64,000 nt of DNA, from positions 44,892,648 to 44,956,647 of the forward strand of contig OY744525.1 of the NCBI GenBank assembly GCA_963556195.1, in the 5' to 3' direction. How positions within the stretch are numbered: position 1 is the stretch's first letter; each line of letters starts with the position of its first letter. The position numbers and the translations under genes are program-made. Below, in pieces: positions 37,191 to 47,149 of this stretch. Under the pieces are notes generated by a model. The model searched no databases, was not told the DNA's origin, and saw only the letters and a program-made list of their open reading frames with translations. Source of the DNA: Sepiola atlantica. Its lineage: Eukaryota > Mollusca > Cephalopoda > Sepiida > Sepiolidae.

Positions 37191-37690
37191 GAAAAAGACA
37201 AATGGAAAAAAACAATTTTTTAAAAAAATCATGAAAAAGCGAGAGATTTTACCGGTTTCACTGGGATCAATGAACGTCTTCAGAAAAAGTGGAGATTTTA
37301 AATTTATTCGATAACGGTAAAAAAATAGGAAGATGAAATAGTTTAACACATGCCAATAACATCTTGCTGTGTGTTATTCTTTTTCTGCAGCGGTAACCCA
37401 GTAGGCTAAAGAATGACCTCCTTCTACTGACATGGAAGTCTCCCTGTAGAATCCTCCTTGACAATGGAGTCACTCTTGCAGTTGGTTTTTAGAGGAAAAA
37501 AGTATAAAAAATCAGCAGCACGCTCTAAAACAAACTCAGCAACGAGACAAGAAGGAGTGCATTTTTAACTACTGACAATAATCCAAGCCAAAAATAGCTC
37601 CATTACGTTTTTTTTAGCATATATAGAAGCATATGGAACTGCTATTTCCCATTTTTTTTCAACACACCATAACAACCTTTTAAACCTTTT
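37191..37690. other. Gene-less spacer with tail-like motif
   Basis: Near 37255-37280 the minus strand reads CTGAAGACGTTCATTGATCC and then CAGTGAAACC, resembling the other tails. Nothing else is supported. Confidence 0.4.
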
Positions 37691-37734
37691 TTGAAGATCC
37701 CTCCTTCCTTGCTCAGAGGCAATCCGAGCCCGAT

Positions 37735-37925
37735 AGAGGTTACTCAACCACCTGAGAATGAGAATGGTTCGATCAAAAGCTGATATGGCTAGATGGGCTA
37801 CAAAACCAACCCAACCATCTGTGAATGTGGAGGGGAGGACCATACGATGCAACACTGCCTTATCTGACCTCTACTACCCAACCAGTTTAGCTTGAAAGAT
37901 CTCGCAGATTTTAATGATAATGCAA
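37735..37925 (+). pseudogene. Non-LTR retrotransposon C-terminal fragment (Cys/His motif)
   Basis: Plus-strand translation near 37741-37785 gives LNHLRMRMVRSKADMARW. After a frame change, the next segment gives a C-x-C-G-x6-Q-H-C motif (TNPTICECGGEDHTMQHC). Together these match the tail of many LINE polyproteins (LNRLRTG.GR, W, C.CG..QTM.H...C). One frame shift and one stop (TGA after HCLI) break it. The residues after the motif (KDLADFNDNAMDYVKK) also fit the usual end. It is dead and adjoins another LINE fragment. Confidence 0.6.
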
Positions 37926-38029
37926 TGGACTATGTAAAGAAATGAGAAACTTTCGTATGACCACATGCTTCGAAGACACACAAAGAAGAAGAATGAGAAT
38001 AAAACAACAAACTATTATTAGTATTATTA

Positions 38030-38440
38030 TTAATATTAGGGGTAAGTTGTATAACAGCTGTATCAGGAACATCATGTTATATAGCAGTGAATGCTGGCCC
38101 CTCACCCAGCCCTCTCTCTCTCTCTCGCCCAACTGCAGCACAATGACAGATCCATGATTAGATAGATCTGCAATGTGAAATATGACCAAATCCAACACAT
38201 CAGATCAGTGGATTTACTGAAAGCACTACATTTGCCCAGCATAGTGTTTATCCTTAGGACAAATCGGTTACACTGGTATGGTCATGTGAAGCGTTCATCC
38301 TCCTGGATAAACCGTGGCAGAAGCATGGATGTCTTAACCGGACAAAGCAATTTCAAGTTTTCAGGGGAATGGAGAAAGAAAATAGCTAGCAAGTCCAAAA
38401 ATCCCCCCACTCGCCGTCTAAAATTAATTTGGAAAAGAAT
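38030..38440 (+). pseudogene. RTE-like LINE reverse transcriptase C-terminal fragment
   Basis: Frames read GKLYNSC.RNIMLYSSECWPLT, then RSMIR, stop, ICNVKYDQI, then SVDLLKALHLPSIVFILRTNRLHWYGHVKRS. This order is the typical RTE-clade terminus (LYGSE.W, MIRWICG, LR..RLRWFGHV.R). The tryptophan of the MIRWIC motif is a TAG stop here, and a CT-rich insert near 38108-38127 breaks the frame. No poly-A tail is evident. It is a decayed, 5'-truncated copy. Confidence 0.7.
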
Positions 38441-39060
38441 TCTTAACTCTATTTCCATAATGAGACGTTTTCTTTTTTTTTCCTTGCTTCTTTCTATACC
38501 GATTGATACGTTTTTCTTTCTTTTTTTTTTAACTTTCCAGTTTGAAACGTTTTCTTTCTTTCTTATGTCTTTTTTAAAACTTCACTGACTGAGACGTTAT
38601 TTTATATAAATATATGTTATGGCCTTAAAGGACCGAAAAGAAATAAGACAACAAACAGGTAGAGTTAACAAGAATATGTATTTACAGAAAGTATAGAAGT
38701 AATGGGTTGCCAGAGACTGCTTCTGGATTGGTCATAGCGACTATCTGTTATCACCATTATCACTATTCATAGTGTTTGAAAGTGTCTCTGTAGTGACGCA
38801 ATAGGGTTGTATCACCATCACAACATGAATATAAGTGTGAACACTAGCGAAGCATAATTGTTTTTCCATCATTTTTGACAGAAGGTGTACACTCATATGT
38901 ATGAAACAATATGACCAACTCTTTAATATTGACTATTTTTCTGTTGTCGGTTCATTTTGGAAGTTCAATATTTTTAAGTATTTGTGGTGTTCTAGATTGT
39001 TGTTATCATCTGGTTTGTTGACATGTTCAAAGAATTTCAGTCATTGTACTCTCCGGTTTT
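38441..39060. other. Gene-less spacer
   Basis: Poly-T-rich 38467-38580 and otherwise unremarkable sequence. No gene is supported. Confidence 0.4.
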
Positions 39061-39064
39061 CTTC

Positions 39065-39230
39065 AGATTTTAATTTTTAAATTTTTAAATTTTTTTTATT
39101 ATTTTATTTTTTTTATTTTTTATTTATTTATTTATTTATTTTTTATTTTTTTAAATTTATTTATTTATTCATTTATAATTTAAATTTTTATTTTTATTTT
39201 TATTTTTATTTTTTTTATTTTTTTTTTTAC
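39065..39230. repeat. TTTA/TTTTA low-complexity repeat
   Basis: Imperfect tandem TTTA, ATTTTT and TTTAAATT units of T and A only. Confidence 0.9.
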
Positions 39231-39289
39231 TAATGACCATTTATCAAGGCCCAAAGCCACTTGAGGTTAAATAGATGGAATGGAGTGCC

Positions 39290-39909
39290 AGTTGAAATAA
39301 TGAATATTATGAGAAGATTGAAACTGATGAGCAGAATGAAAGAAATTTGATTACCTATGAGGACGGTTTCTGACAATTATTTGTTAATATTGTATTTGAA
39401 GACAACCATGTTTTAGTCTGTAGAGAAGCAGTCTTATGGTAATCTGTTCCACGGATGGGAAGTTCTTGGAAAGAAAGTCGAAGACATGCTCTTGCTGTAA
39501 CTATCTTACAAGGACGAACCAGCAATTGAAGCTCAGTCGAGCACCTTCCATGAAAATAACGATACAGTAGAGAGAGACTAGTGATGTCTCTTCTGTGAGA
39601 AAGGAACTGTAGACCACAGAAAAAAATCCTCCCCACTAGATTGCAAAGTCGATTTTGAATTCTGTCAAGGTAGGAAAGAGTGCTCTGAATGGCACCCCTT
39701 CAGATGTGGCAGCAGAACTCTTATCTTAGGATGGATCTGACTCTTGTATAGATAAAGATTGCATCAGAAATCGCATACTTTCTTGAAGCGGTAACCCTAA
39801 CACTATCTAACCATTTTCCCAGCAACCTTTGCAACAAATTGAATATAAGTCTTCCATTTTAGATCTGGATTGAAAGTTAATTCTAGGAGCTTATCAAAGT
39901 AAATGGCTT

Positions 39910-39963
<54 letters not shown>

Positions 39964-40180
39964 CGAGAGCTATTCATTTCAACTGGGGGGAAACAAGGAT
40001 ATGAGTGTTGGTGCTGAAAGGAAACACGCTCAGTTTTAGATGTGTTAAAGGGAACAAGCCACTTTTTCCCCCATTGTACCACATGGTCGGAAAAGAGAGG
40101 CTCAACAAGATCTTGATTATCAATGCTCTTCGAAGTGCTGCCATAAACAGTTATGTCGTCTCTCATACCTGATATCCTTC
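39290..40180 (-). pseudogene. LINE reverse transcriptase fragment, second family
   Basis: On the minus strand, 39894-40166 encodes a degenerate YADD region (MRDDITVYGS), about 40 residues of spacing, then VQWGKKW and FNTSKTE. This is the RT palm-to-thumb pattern of CR1/Jockey/I-type LINEs. Further along, 39355-39636 encodes LSHRRDITSLSLLYRYFHGRCSTEL, the family's C-terminal motif. A (CT)n/(AG)n tract at 39914-39960 interrupts the frame. The first catalytic-box residues (YA) are lost, so the copy is inactive. Confidence 0.65.
39914..39960. repeat. (AG)n microsatellite
   Basis: About 23 AG dinucleotides inside the LINE fragment. It produces the Ser-Leu repeat in the minus-strand translation. 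Confidence 0.95.
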
Positions 40181-40382
40181 TGAGAATTTTGAAGTCAACC
40201 CTTTATTTAATCGTTTGGGATAGATTGCTCGCATTCTTTTTTTTCTTCTTTTTTTTAAAAGATATCTAACAACAACTAATATGTGGACAACAGTCCGAAA
40301 CATAAATACTGTAAATAGCAACAATATAAAATTATAATTAAAATATTATCAAATATTACAATTTTTAAAAAACTTTTATCCA

Positions 40383-41200
40383 CACCAAACAAGGCATATT
40401 TCCACTGAGATGTAAGGGGCTGCTATGATTAGAGGCCAGATTTATAGAAACATCCTAAGTGGGGAGTTGTGCAGCAAGATGTTTGTTCACATTACATTTA
40501 AATTCCTGAATGTTGGTACAGTTGAGGAAACAGGGAGTAGGAAGGAAATTCCAAAGGTAAACGGTCCGAGGAAAGAAGCTATTAGAGTATTGATTTACTC
40601 CTCTCCAGGAGTTAGACACAAGGCCAGTTTTTATCTTACTCCCACAAGTAAGATGTGACCCAAGGTCGGGTCGGGAAAGTGGGGTTTAAAAATTGCCTGG
40701 GCAGCCCCGTCGGCATTCCCCGGTAGGGGCGCCTCAGGCAGTAAGCAATAAACTTACTCCTCCCAAAGAGGGGAGGCAAAGCCTGGGTCGACCTCCTAGA
40801 ACGGCACAGGACAGACCCATTGACCGGCGTAAATCAAGACCCGAAGGCCAAGACAATACCAGTATGGGGTGCAGTATCCATCGGAACAGATACTACACTT
40901 TGATCTTAGCCAAAAGGCCAAGAAAGTTTTAATAGAAAAGAAGCTATTAGAGTAGAACATTTTCCGGCATTTGGAAACCTCTACAGTTAAGGGGTGGGAT
41001 TTTGCTGCTAGTCGTGCTGGTCGGGAGTATTTACGTTGCGGAGGTACAAGTGCAGTAAGTTCTTCAAGGCACATTATTTGGAATTACTTGTAAAACAAGC
41101 ACAGGGATGCAACATTGCGGCGATGGGACAGGGGGTGAAGCATGGTAGACAGTGCGGGACCTATTAGATTAGAGACTTTTTTCACCCTGTATACGGGCCA
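40383..41200 (-). pseudogene. CR1/Jockey-like LINE 3' end, split by a U2-headed insertion
   Basis: On the minus strand from about 41190 the sequence encodes SNLIGPALST, then LSHRRNVASLCLFYK, EELTALVPP and KCRKMFYSNSFF. This is the standard C-terminus of a CR1/Jockey-like ORF2. The frame is cut at 40937 by the insertion and resumes after 40590 toward the 3' end, where the untranslated tail near 40383-40440 matches those of the copies at 46 kb and 60 kb. At least one stop (TAA after LFYK) predates or accompanies decay. Confidence 0.75.
40590..40937 (-). mobile_element. U2 snRNA-headed SINE-like insertion, copy 2
   Basis: An exact 18-bp target-site duplication, AAAGAAGCTATTAGAGTA, flanks it at 40572-40589 and 40938-40955, so the insert is 348 bp. 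On the minus strand its 5' end is U2 snRNA-like: CTTGGCCTTTTGGC, then AAGATCAAAGTGTAGTATCT (40884-40926). The body has no U2 identity I can follow, but shares GTCGGCATTC.CCGGT and GGCGCCTCAGGC with copy 1. The duplication length and U2-derived 5' end indicate retroposition by LINE machinery. It encodes no protein. Confidence 0.8.
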
Positions 41201-41799
41201 TATGTGGAGACAAGTCATATTTTAAAAAAGATAATTGTTAAAATATCATTACAAATTAAACAAGGATAAACTGGGACTTGAATCAGAAACCGCTTTGTAA
41301 CAAAATCACTGCAGCAATTGAAGCGAAGACAGTCTGTCGCAAATCAAACAGGAACGGACGGGAACTCAGAACCACAAATGGCTTTGTAACAAAATCACTG
41401 TCACAAATCAAACCGGGACTGGCTGGCACAAATCAATAAATCAAAACAAAATGAGAATTGACTGAGACTCACTTTTTGCAGTGCCACAAGCGAACTGCCG
41501 AAGGCACGATTGATTGCGTTCGTATTGGGCTCGGTCATTTGCGCAGGCTATAAAAAGGCGTCGGCGCTGTCGTAGCTTGGGTTTCTCTGCCTAACTCAGC
41601 GACTCGCAACAGCACACGCGCATGTAAATCACGGCTTTATTTTCTCTTCTTTGCCGCCATTCATCATAATTTTCAGTTTACAATAATGTCTGACAGATAT
41701 GATATGATGACGATGATTAAATAAAGAAATGCAATGATTTTGCCAGATTAAAGTAAAATACATTCTCCAAACATCTTACTAACATAATGTACATAATGT
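41201..41799. other. Gene-less spacer
   Basis: It includes two diverged copies of AACCGCTTTGTAACAAAATC (near 41287) and ATGGCTTTGTAACAAAATC (near 41378), so a ~90-bp tandem duplication is likely. Positions 41505-41640 are relatively GC-rich (GGCTATAAAAAGGCGTCGGCG near 41549), resembling a TATA element. I do not claim a promoter because no gene follows. Confidence 0.4.
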
Positions 41800-42520
41800 G
41801 GGTGTGTTCAGATTTCTCTTTCAAACGTAAATCAATCCCAGAACTAAGCTATATTTTAGCATGTACTTTGTGTTATTAAAGTACATAGGAAAAAAGCCTT
41901 AGGAAAACAAAGGTTGATTAACTCACATTTAGTGTAATAATTATTAGGTTTTGTTTGGTTGTTTTACGGCATATCAACCCTTTTCAAGTTATTTAATGCC
42001 GAATCCGGTCATTTTGATAAAAGTTTTTATGCTTCAAGTTCTTTATATGTTCAAGTATTTATTCATGGTGTTTAGTTTGGTTATTTTGTTTTACGGCATA
42101 TCAACCCTTTTCAGGTTATTTAATGCCGAATCCGGTCATTTTGGTAAAAGTTTTTTATGCTTCAAGTTAAAGGGAGGGAGAGAGGGAAGGAGAGGGAGAT
42201 AGGGAAATTGTTGTGTTTTATTTGGAATTTTGCAGAACATGATTGAGTTTTGCAAAGAGAAAAAGAAACAATACAACATCAATGTTTGGTGCATTTTAGG
42301 TCAGGAAGCCAATATCTTTAGACAGCCTGATCTGGTAGCACTAGGATAATTATTAGGCATTTTTCCTATATACTTCAATTACACAAAGTACATGCTAAAA
42401 TATACCATAGTTCTGTGATTGAATTATGTCTTTTAAAAATCGGTTTTAATTATTCTAATTAGCCGTAATTTATAATTAACTAAACATATCACCCATCCCT
42501 CTCTCTCTTTCTTAACTATC
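41800..42520. repeat. Foldback repeat interrupted at its centre by a short retroposon
   Basis: 41800-41936 is the reverse complement of sequence in 42357-42520, sharing TTTTCCTATATACTT, AAAGTACATGCTAAAATATA and GTGATTGA. Single copies of the same repeat lie at 49575-49800 (plus) and about 58560-58780 (minus). The insert at 41949-42345 sits between the arms. Confidence 0.7.
41949..42345 (-). mobile_element. Unknown SINE-like retroposon, copy 1
   Basis: It is flanked by a 12-bp direct repeat ATAATTATTAGG at 41937-41948 and 42346-42357. On the minus strand it starts near TGCTACCAGATCAGGCTGTC and ends ACAACCAAACAAAA, an A-rich tail. About 115 bp (TTACGGCATATCAACCC block) is tandemly duplicated (near 41963 and 42091). 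The copy at 47209-47496 lacks that duplication. I see no A or B box, so the promoter type is unknown. Confidence 0.7.
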
Positions 42521-42626
42521 AATGTATTTCTCTCATCCCCTCTCACTATGTTCATTCAACTACTTGATAATATTTCATAATGTCTCTTTAAGCATTTAGT
42601 GAAAGGGTGACTCGTTTTGTCAGCAT

Positions 42627-42687
42627 TGCCATCTAATTTACATGCGTGTGTCTGTACACACCACAACCACATGTAAATTAGATGGCA
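42627..42687. repeat. 18-bp perfect inverted repeat
   Basis: TGCCATCTAATTTACATG at 42627-42644 and its exact reverse complement at 42670-42687, with a 25-base spacer containing GTGTGTCTGTACACACC. This could form a stem-loop or mark the ends of a tiny element. Confidence 0.85.
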
Positions 42688-43565
42688 AAATAAATAGTCT
42701 CTTTATTTCTATATAAGAATAATAAAAGAATAACAATAATAATAAGACTACTACTAATAATCAGGATAACTAATCAGCTAAAGAAACGTGGAGCTGATTT
42801 AATTTTTGGATATCTAGGCCAAAGGTCACGGTCATGGAAAATGTCCCACTTTTTGGGATAACTTCGGTTTTGTTCATTATAGAGATTCACTACTTATCTT
42901 ATATTGTAGCCAATTAAATCCTGCATCCTATATGACTTTGATCTTTGACATATGACCTTGAGAAATTTGGTTGCGATTGAAATTTTGATGGAATTTCAGC
43001 TTCCAATTTATCTTTGATAACAGTAACCATCATGCACATTTTCAACCTGATCAGATAAATATTTTTTTTATTTATCAACATTTCCATAGCATGACATGGT
43101 AATACTTCATACAATATGGAGAAGTAAGGTCCAGATAAGACTTCAGCCTATCCTTATATTGTCAGGCGAAGGTATGCAGTTTCACGTCTTACTTATGTGT
43201 TTGTTAATTATGCAAGAAAAATATGTTACCAGATATGTGTCAGTTTATGAATTTTTGAATTAAATCAACATAGGATTTATAGTGGTAGTGATTGTGACCC
43301 AACGGCTCACGGGTACGTCTAGTGAGATAATAACATTCGACTCTTTGAGTATTTGGTAGGACCAAAACGATAGTAAAAATATATTATCTTTTGGACAAAT
43401 TCATGACATTTTTGAAAAAAAAAAATATTCTTAAGACTGGTCGATTTAATCTGTGTGTTTACTGGTAAAAATGTTATTACAACCTAAAGCATGACAGACC
43501 CAACAACACGAATGGCAGACTTAAGCAAGACAGACCGACCAACAGGACCAAGTTTGACATGAAGA
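42688..43565. other. Gene-less spacer
   Basis: No coding region, RNA or repeat boundary is supported. Confidence 0.4.
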
Positions 43566-43570
43566 TTCCC

Positions 43571-43820
43571 AAGTTCGACTAGAGAGTTCAAAATAATTCA
43601 AAAGTTCGACTAGAAGGTTCAAAATAATTTAAAAGTTCGACTAGAAGGTTCCAAATAATTCAAAAGTACGACTAGAGGGTTCAAAATAATTTAAAAGTTC
43701 GACTAGAAGGTTCAAAATAATTCAAAAGTTTTACTAGAGGGTTCCAAATAATTCAAAAGTTCGACTAGAGGGTTCAAAATAATTTGAAAGTGCTACTAGA
43801 AAGTTCAAAATAATTCACCT
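43571..43820. repeat. 31-bp tandem repeat, 8 copies
   Basis: Each unit contains AAGTTCGACTAGA.GGTTC followed by AAAATAATTCA. Spacing is 31 bp (43571, 43602, 43633 and onward). Units differ by one to three substitutions; the last two are more diverged. Confidence 0.92.
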
Positions 43821-44370
43821 GAAGCAGGTCATAGGTTACATTGGTTGAAACATTATTAATATAACAACCAAGATGAGTATGGTACTACGAATAATACAAA
43901 TAATGTTTTTTTATGAGTTATTTTCCAATTTCATTACACACAGCAACTCTCTGCATTTGAAATAAAATAAGATGCTGACAAAAATAGTTATCCTTCAGGA
44001 AATCAAATTAAGCATGTTTTTTTTTTATCAAAAATAAAAAGATGTCATATTGAAATGTACTTTTTCATGGATTTTTAGTGTTAAGATTTAGAACAGTTTT
44101 TGTTCCAGCATCATCAGACATCCAGAGCTGGTATTAATGGCTCTGGAAGAGTCAGTATTGCTCCGGAGGCCTCCTTATTTTCTGTGTTGTTCTCTTAAAC
44201 TGTTTATAGAAAAAATGATATAGAGACTTTTTTAGTAGTTAACAATAGATTATTAAAGGAAGACTATTATTTTCCGGACATTTTACATGTGTTCTCAGTT
44301 TTAGAAAAGAAAATGTCTGGTTCAACTACAACGCCTGAGAGTTATCTATTTATTAAAGAGGGATATATAT
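43821..44370. other. Gene-less spacer with tail-like motif
   Basis: GTTGAAACATTATTAA near 43848 and CAGCATCATCAGACATC near 44108 resemble the hairpin/gaaac tails seen elsewhere. No gene. Confidence 0.35.
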
Positions 44371-44376
44371 ATATAT

Positions 44377-44781
44377 ATAACATAAAATATAATAACACGA
44401 AATTACATAATTGTCGATGCAATAATTTATTTCAACCTTGTGGTTTCCTCGGGCATCTAACTAGACGATTACATTTTTGAGACTGACAGAAAATTGAATT
44501 CACCTTCAACAATTCAAATACAACCAGAGAGAGTGGTGGTTGCAACCAATCTGAACACCCCTTACAGAGCGAGGAGGAATTAAAAACTTATATTTAACTA
44601 ACTTAACTTGCAACCACCACTCTCTCTGGTTGTATTTGAATTGTTGAAGGTGAATTCAGTTTTCTGTCAGTCTCAAAAATGTAATTGTCTAGTTTGATGC
44701 CCGAGGAAACCACAAGGTTGAAATAAATTATTGCATCTACAATTATGTAATTTCGTGTTATTATATTTGATGTTATTCTTG
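44377..44781. repeat. Inverted repeat with ~170-bp arms
   Basis: Arms at about 44377-44550 and 44610-44781 share ACGAAATTACATAATTGT, CAACCTTGTGGTTTCCTCGG and CAGAGAGAGTGGTGGTTGCA and their complements, with few mismatches. The spacer is about 58 bases. The right arm leads into (TA)n at 44848-44919. A foldback or MITE pair. Confidence 0.88.
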
Positions 44782-44844
44782 CTCTGTTTACCACATTGAG
44801 CTCTCATACCCGGATTTCTTCCTGGAATTATTCCATTATAACAC

Positions 44845-44847
<3 letters not shown>

Positions 44848-44919
<72 letters not shown>
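44848..44919. repeat. (TA)n microsatellite
   Basis: About 36 TA units, uninterrupted. Confidence 0.95.
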
Positions 44920-44921
<2 letters not shown>

Positions 44922-45535
44922 CATTTATTTTTGTTTTGGTTAAGCAATTAGTTCACATAAGGAAGTGAGAGTATTCATCTGAGCTGAAAAATATCTTCCA
45001 TGAAGTTTTATAATAAAACACTCTAACATATAAAATTATCTTGTCGGATTTTCAAAGTCAGGTCGAAATAACATTTAAGCTAACAAATTAATCTTTGCAT
45101 CTGACCTGCCAATTTTCATTTGTTATTGCTGTACCGTGTTATTGACAGTATAACAACATAATTCGCTACAATTTATTTAAAAGATTACCTAGTCCAGCAC
45201 AGACGATTGCTAATTTTTAAATAATCAGCTGAAAATAAATATTAGCGAGGGGAATAACTCGTATTTTAGATTGAAGAATATAATAGAAGTTGTCTATCTT
45301 ATGTGAAAACAAATAAAAATTGAAAACTAAAATGACTTCCCTGCATCCCGCCTAACGCCGGGTAAGTACAGCTCGTTCCTTATAAAGTTTATAATTTATT
45401 GAATAAATGTTGAAAATCTCATTAAAATTGGGTAATTGTTTGATTTGTCAAGATTAAAAAGAATGTAGTACTTTGATTCGTTTAAAAAAGGATAGCAGAG
45501 CCCGATGCACATCAATCACGGTTTTATGAATGAAC
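44920..45535. other. Gene-less spacer
   Basis: It contains GCCTAACGCCGGGTAAG near 45350, faintly similar to a Helitron hairpin but without a CTRR end. Nothing else is supported. Confidence 0.4.
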
Positions 45536-45539
45536 TTTA

Positions 45540-46056
45540 ATCTCTTGTTCCTTCAGTAAAACATTCACGGCATCAACTAGTCTCTCCCTCTTTAGACAAG
45601 GTTTAAAAAAGAGTCGCTAATCTAATAGGTCCCTCACTATCCACCAAGCTCCAGCCCCTGCCCAATCGCCACAATCGTGCATCCTTGTGCATGTTTTAAA
45701 AGTACTTCAATGGAATGTGCTCCGATGAACTTGCTGCTCTGGTGCCTCCTCGATGTAAATACACTTGACCAACCCAACAATCAGCCAAATCCCATCCATT
45801 CACTGTGGAGGTCCCCAGATGCCGGAGAGCGTTCTACTTCAATAGCTTCTTTCCTCGTGCTGCCGACTTTTGGAACTCGCTCCCTGTTCCATGTTACCCC
45901 GAATGTACCAACATGCAGAAATTTAAAACTAATATGAACATGCATCTCGCTGCACAGCTCCCAATTTAGGATGACCCCCAAAACTTTCACCCTAATTCTC
46001 AGTAGCTCCTTACGTCTACAGTGGCAACTTGCCTTGTTTGGGGTAAACTATGTTAA
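45540..46056 (+). pseudogene. CR1/Jockey-like LINE 3' end
   Basis: Plus-strand frames give RVANLIGPSLSTKLQPLPNRHNRASLCMF, then DELAALVPP, KSHPFTVEVPRCRRAF, NSFFPRAADFWNSLPVPCYP and NMQKFKTNMNMHLAAQLP. This is the complete C-terminal motif series of the family, with in-frame stops (after MF and in KYT) and no upstream RT. A ~90-base untranslated tail ends GTTAAAAAAAAAG. A second copy faces it tail to tail at 46203-46550. Confidence 0.8.
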
Positions 46057-46202
46057 AAAAAAAGAACTCGTCTTCTATTACAACTTTCTTCCTTTGTATG
46101 ACTAGAATCAGGCATAATTTCCATGAACAGAGTTTATTTCCATGAACATCCCATTTATGGAACACGTTTGGCTGTTTTGGGATAATGGTTCATGTTTTTT
46201 TT

Positions 46203-46550
46203 TTAACATAGTTCACCCCAAACAAGGCAGGCCGCCACTGTAGTCGTAAGGGGCTACTGAGAAAAAGAAAAGGCGAGAAGGTTGGGGGGGGGGGGGGTCA
46301 GCCTAAATTGGGATCTGCGCAGCGAGATGTTTGTTTACATTAGTTTTAAATTTCTGCATGTCAGTACTGTCGGGGAAACAGGGGGCAGGAAGGGAGTTCC
46401 AGAGGCCAGCAGCACAAGGAAAGAAGCTATTTGAGTAGAAGGCTCTCCGGCATCTGGGGACCTCCACAGTGAATGAATGAGATTTAGTTGATTGTCGAGT
46501 TAGTCTAGTGAATTTACGTCGAGGGGGCACAAGAGTAGCCAATTCAATAA
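46203..46550 (-). pseudogene. CR1/Jockey-like LINE 3' end, inverted copy
   Basis: The minus-strand frame at 46303-46542 encodes LVPPRRKFTRLTRQSTKSHSF, then CRRAFYSNSFFPCAAGLWNSLP and DMQKFKTNVNKHLAAQIP with no internal stop, better preserved than its 45.5-kb partner. A 13-base G run lies in the 3' untranslated part (near 46286-46298). It is truncated at about 46550, where a tRNA-like SINE begins. Confidence 0.8.
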
Positions 46551-46555
46551 GTTTT

Positions 46556-46780
46556 TGCTAATGGGCCGGGAGACCGGGGTTCAATCCCAGGTTGAGTCAT
46601 ACCAAAGACTCAGAAAATAGTAATTGATGCTCCCTTGCTAAATACTCAACATTATTAGGTGAAGGACAAGGGTAAGTGGAGTAATACTGGGATAGGAGTG
46701 ACGCCCCCCCCATACATCTCGGTGTAGTAGCCAATAAAAAGAACCTTCAGGTTGACCTTGACTATGTTCGACCACTTGAC
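46556..46780 (+). mobile_element. tRNA-derived SINE, 5'-truncated
   Basis: GGGGTTCAATCCCAGG near 46576-46591 is a good RNA polymerase III B box. GAGTCATACCAAAGACTC follows and forms a small stem. No A box is visible because the copy begins at the LINE junction. The remaining ~180 bp to about 46770 look like SINE body but match no family I recognise. Confidence 0.5.
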
Positions 46781-47140
46781 CTTTTTTTTTACTTGTTATA
46801 AACCGTCCTTGAATCAGACAGAATTTCAGTCTGTCAAAACACTCTTAATGAAACAACAGAAAAAAGTTACCAATAGCTTACCATAAAAATAATTTTCCTT
46901 AAGAATTATAAGAAAGTGGAGCCAATATTGTTCTTTCTGGGCTATTACTGTCACTAGTCCGGAACAGATGAGTTGTAATGTAGGTTTCCAAAAAATTTAA
47001 AGTGAGTGACTCGTATTTACTTCCTGTCACAGCAGGAAGATGTGGCACAAGACCAGAAGGTAGAACACTCAAGTGAATGACTCTTTCTACATTTTCTCTA
47101 TTAATATACAATCTGGAACATTCAGAAACCTACTACCAAT
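46781..47140. other. Gene-less spacer
   Basis: No gene or repeat recognised. Confidence 0.35.
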
Positions 47141-47149
47141 ACAATCCTT

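Noticed and set aside
41545..41570. TATA promoter (GGCTATAAAAAGGCG)
   Set aside because: Good TATA-like word in a GC-rich patch, but no coding region or RNA follows, so it cannot be supported as a promoter.
45345..45375. Helitron 3' end
   Set aside because: There is a partial CGCCTAACGCCGGGTAAG hairpin, but no CTRR terminus within 10-15 bases.
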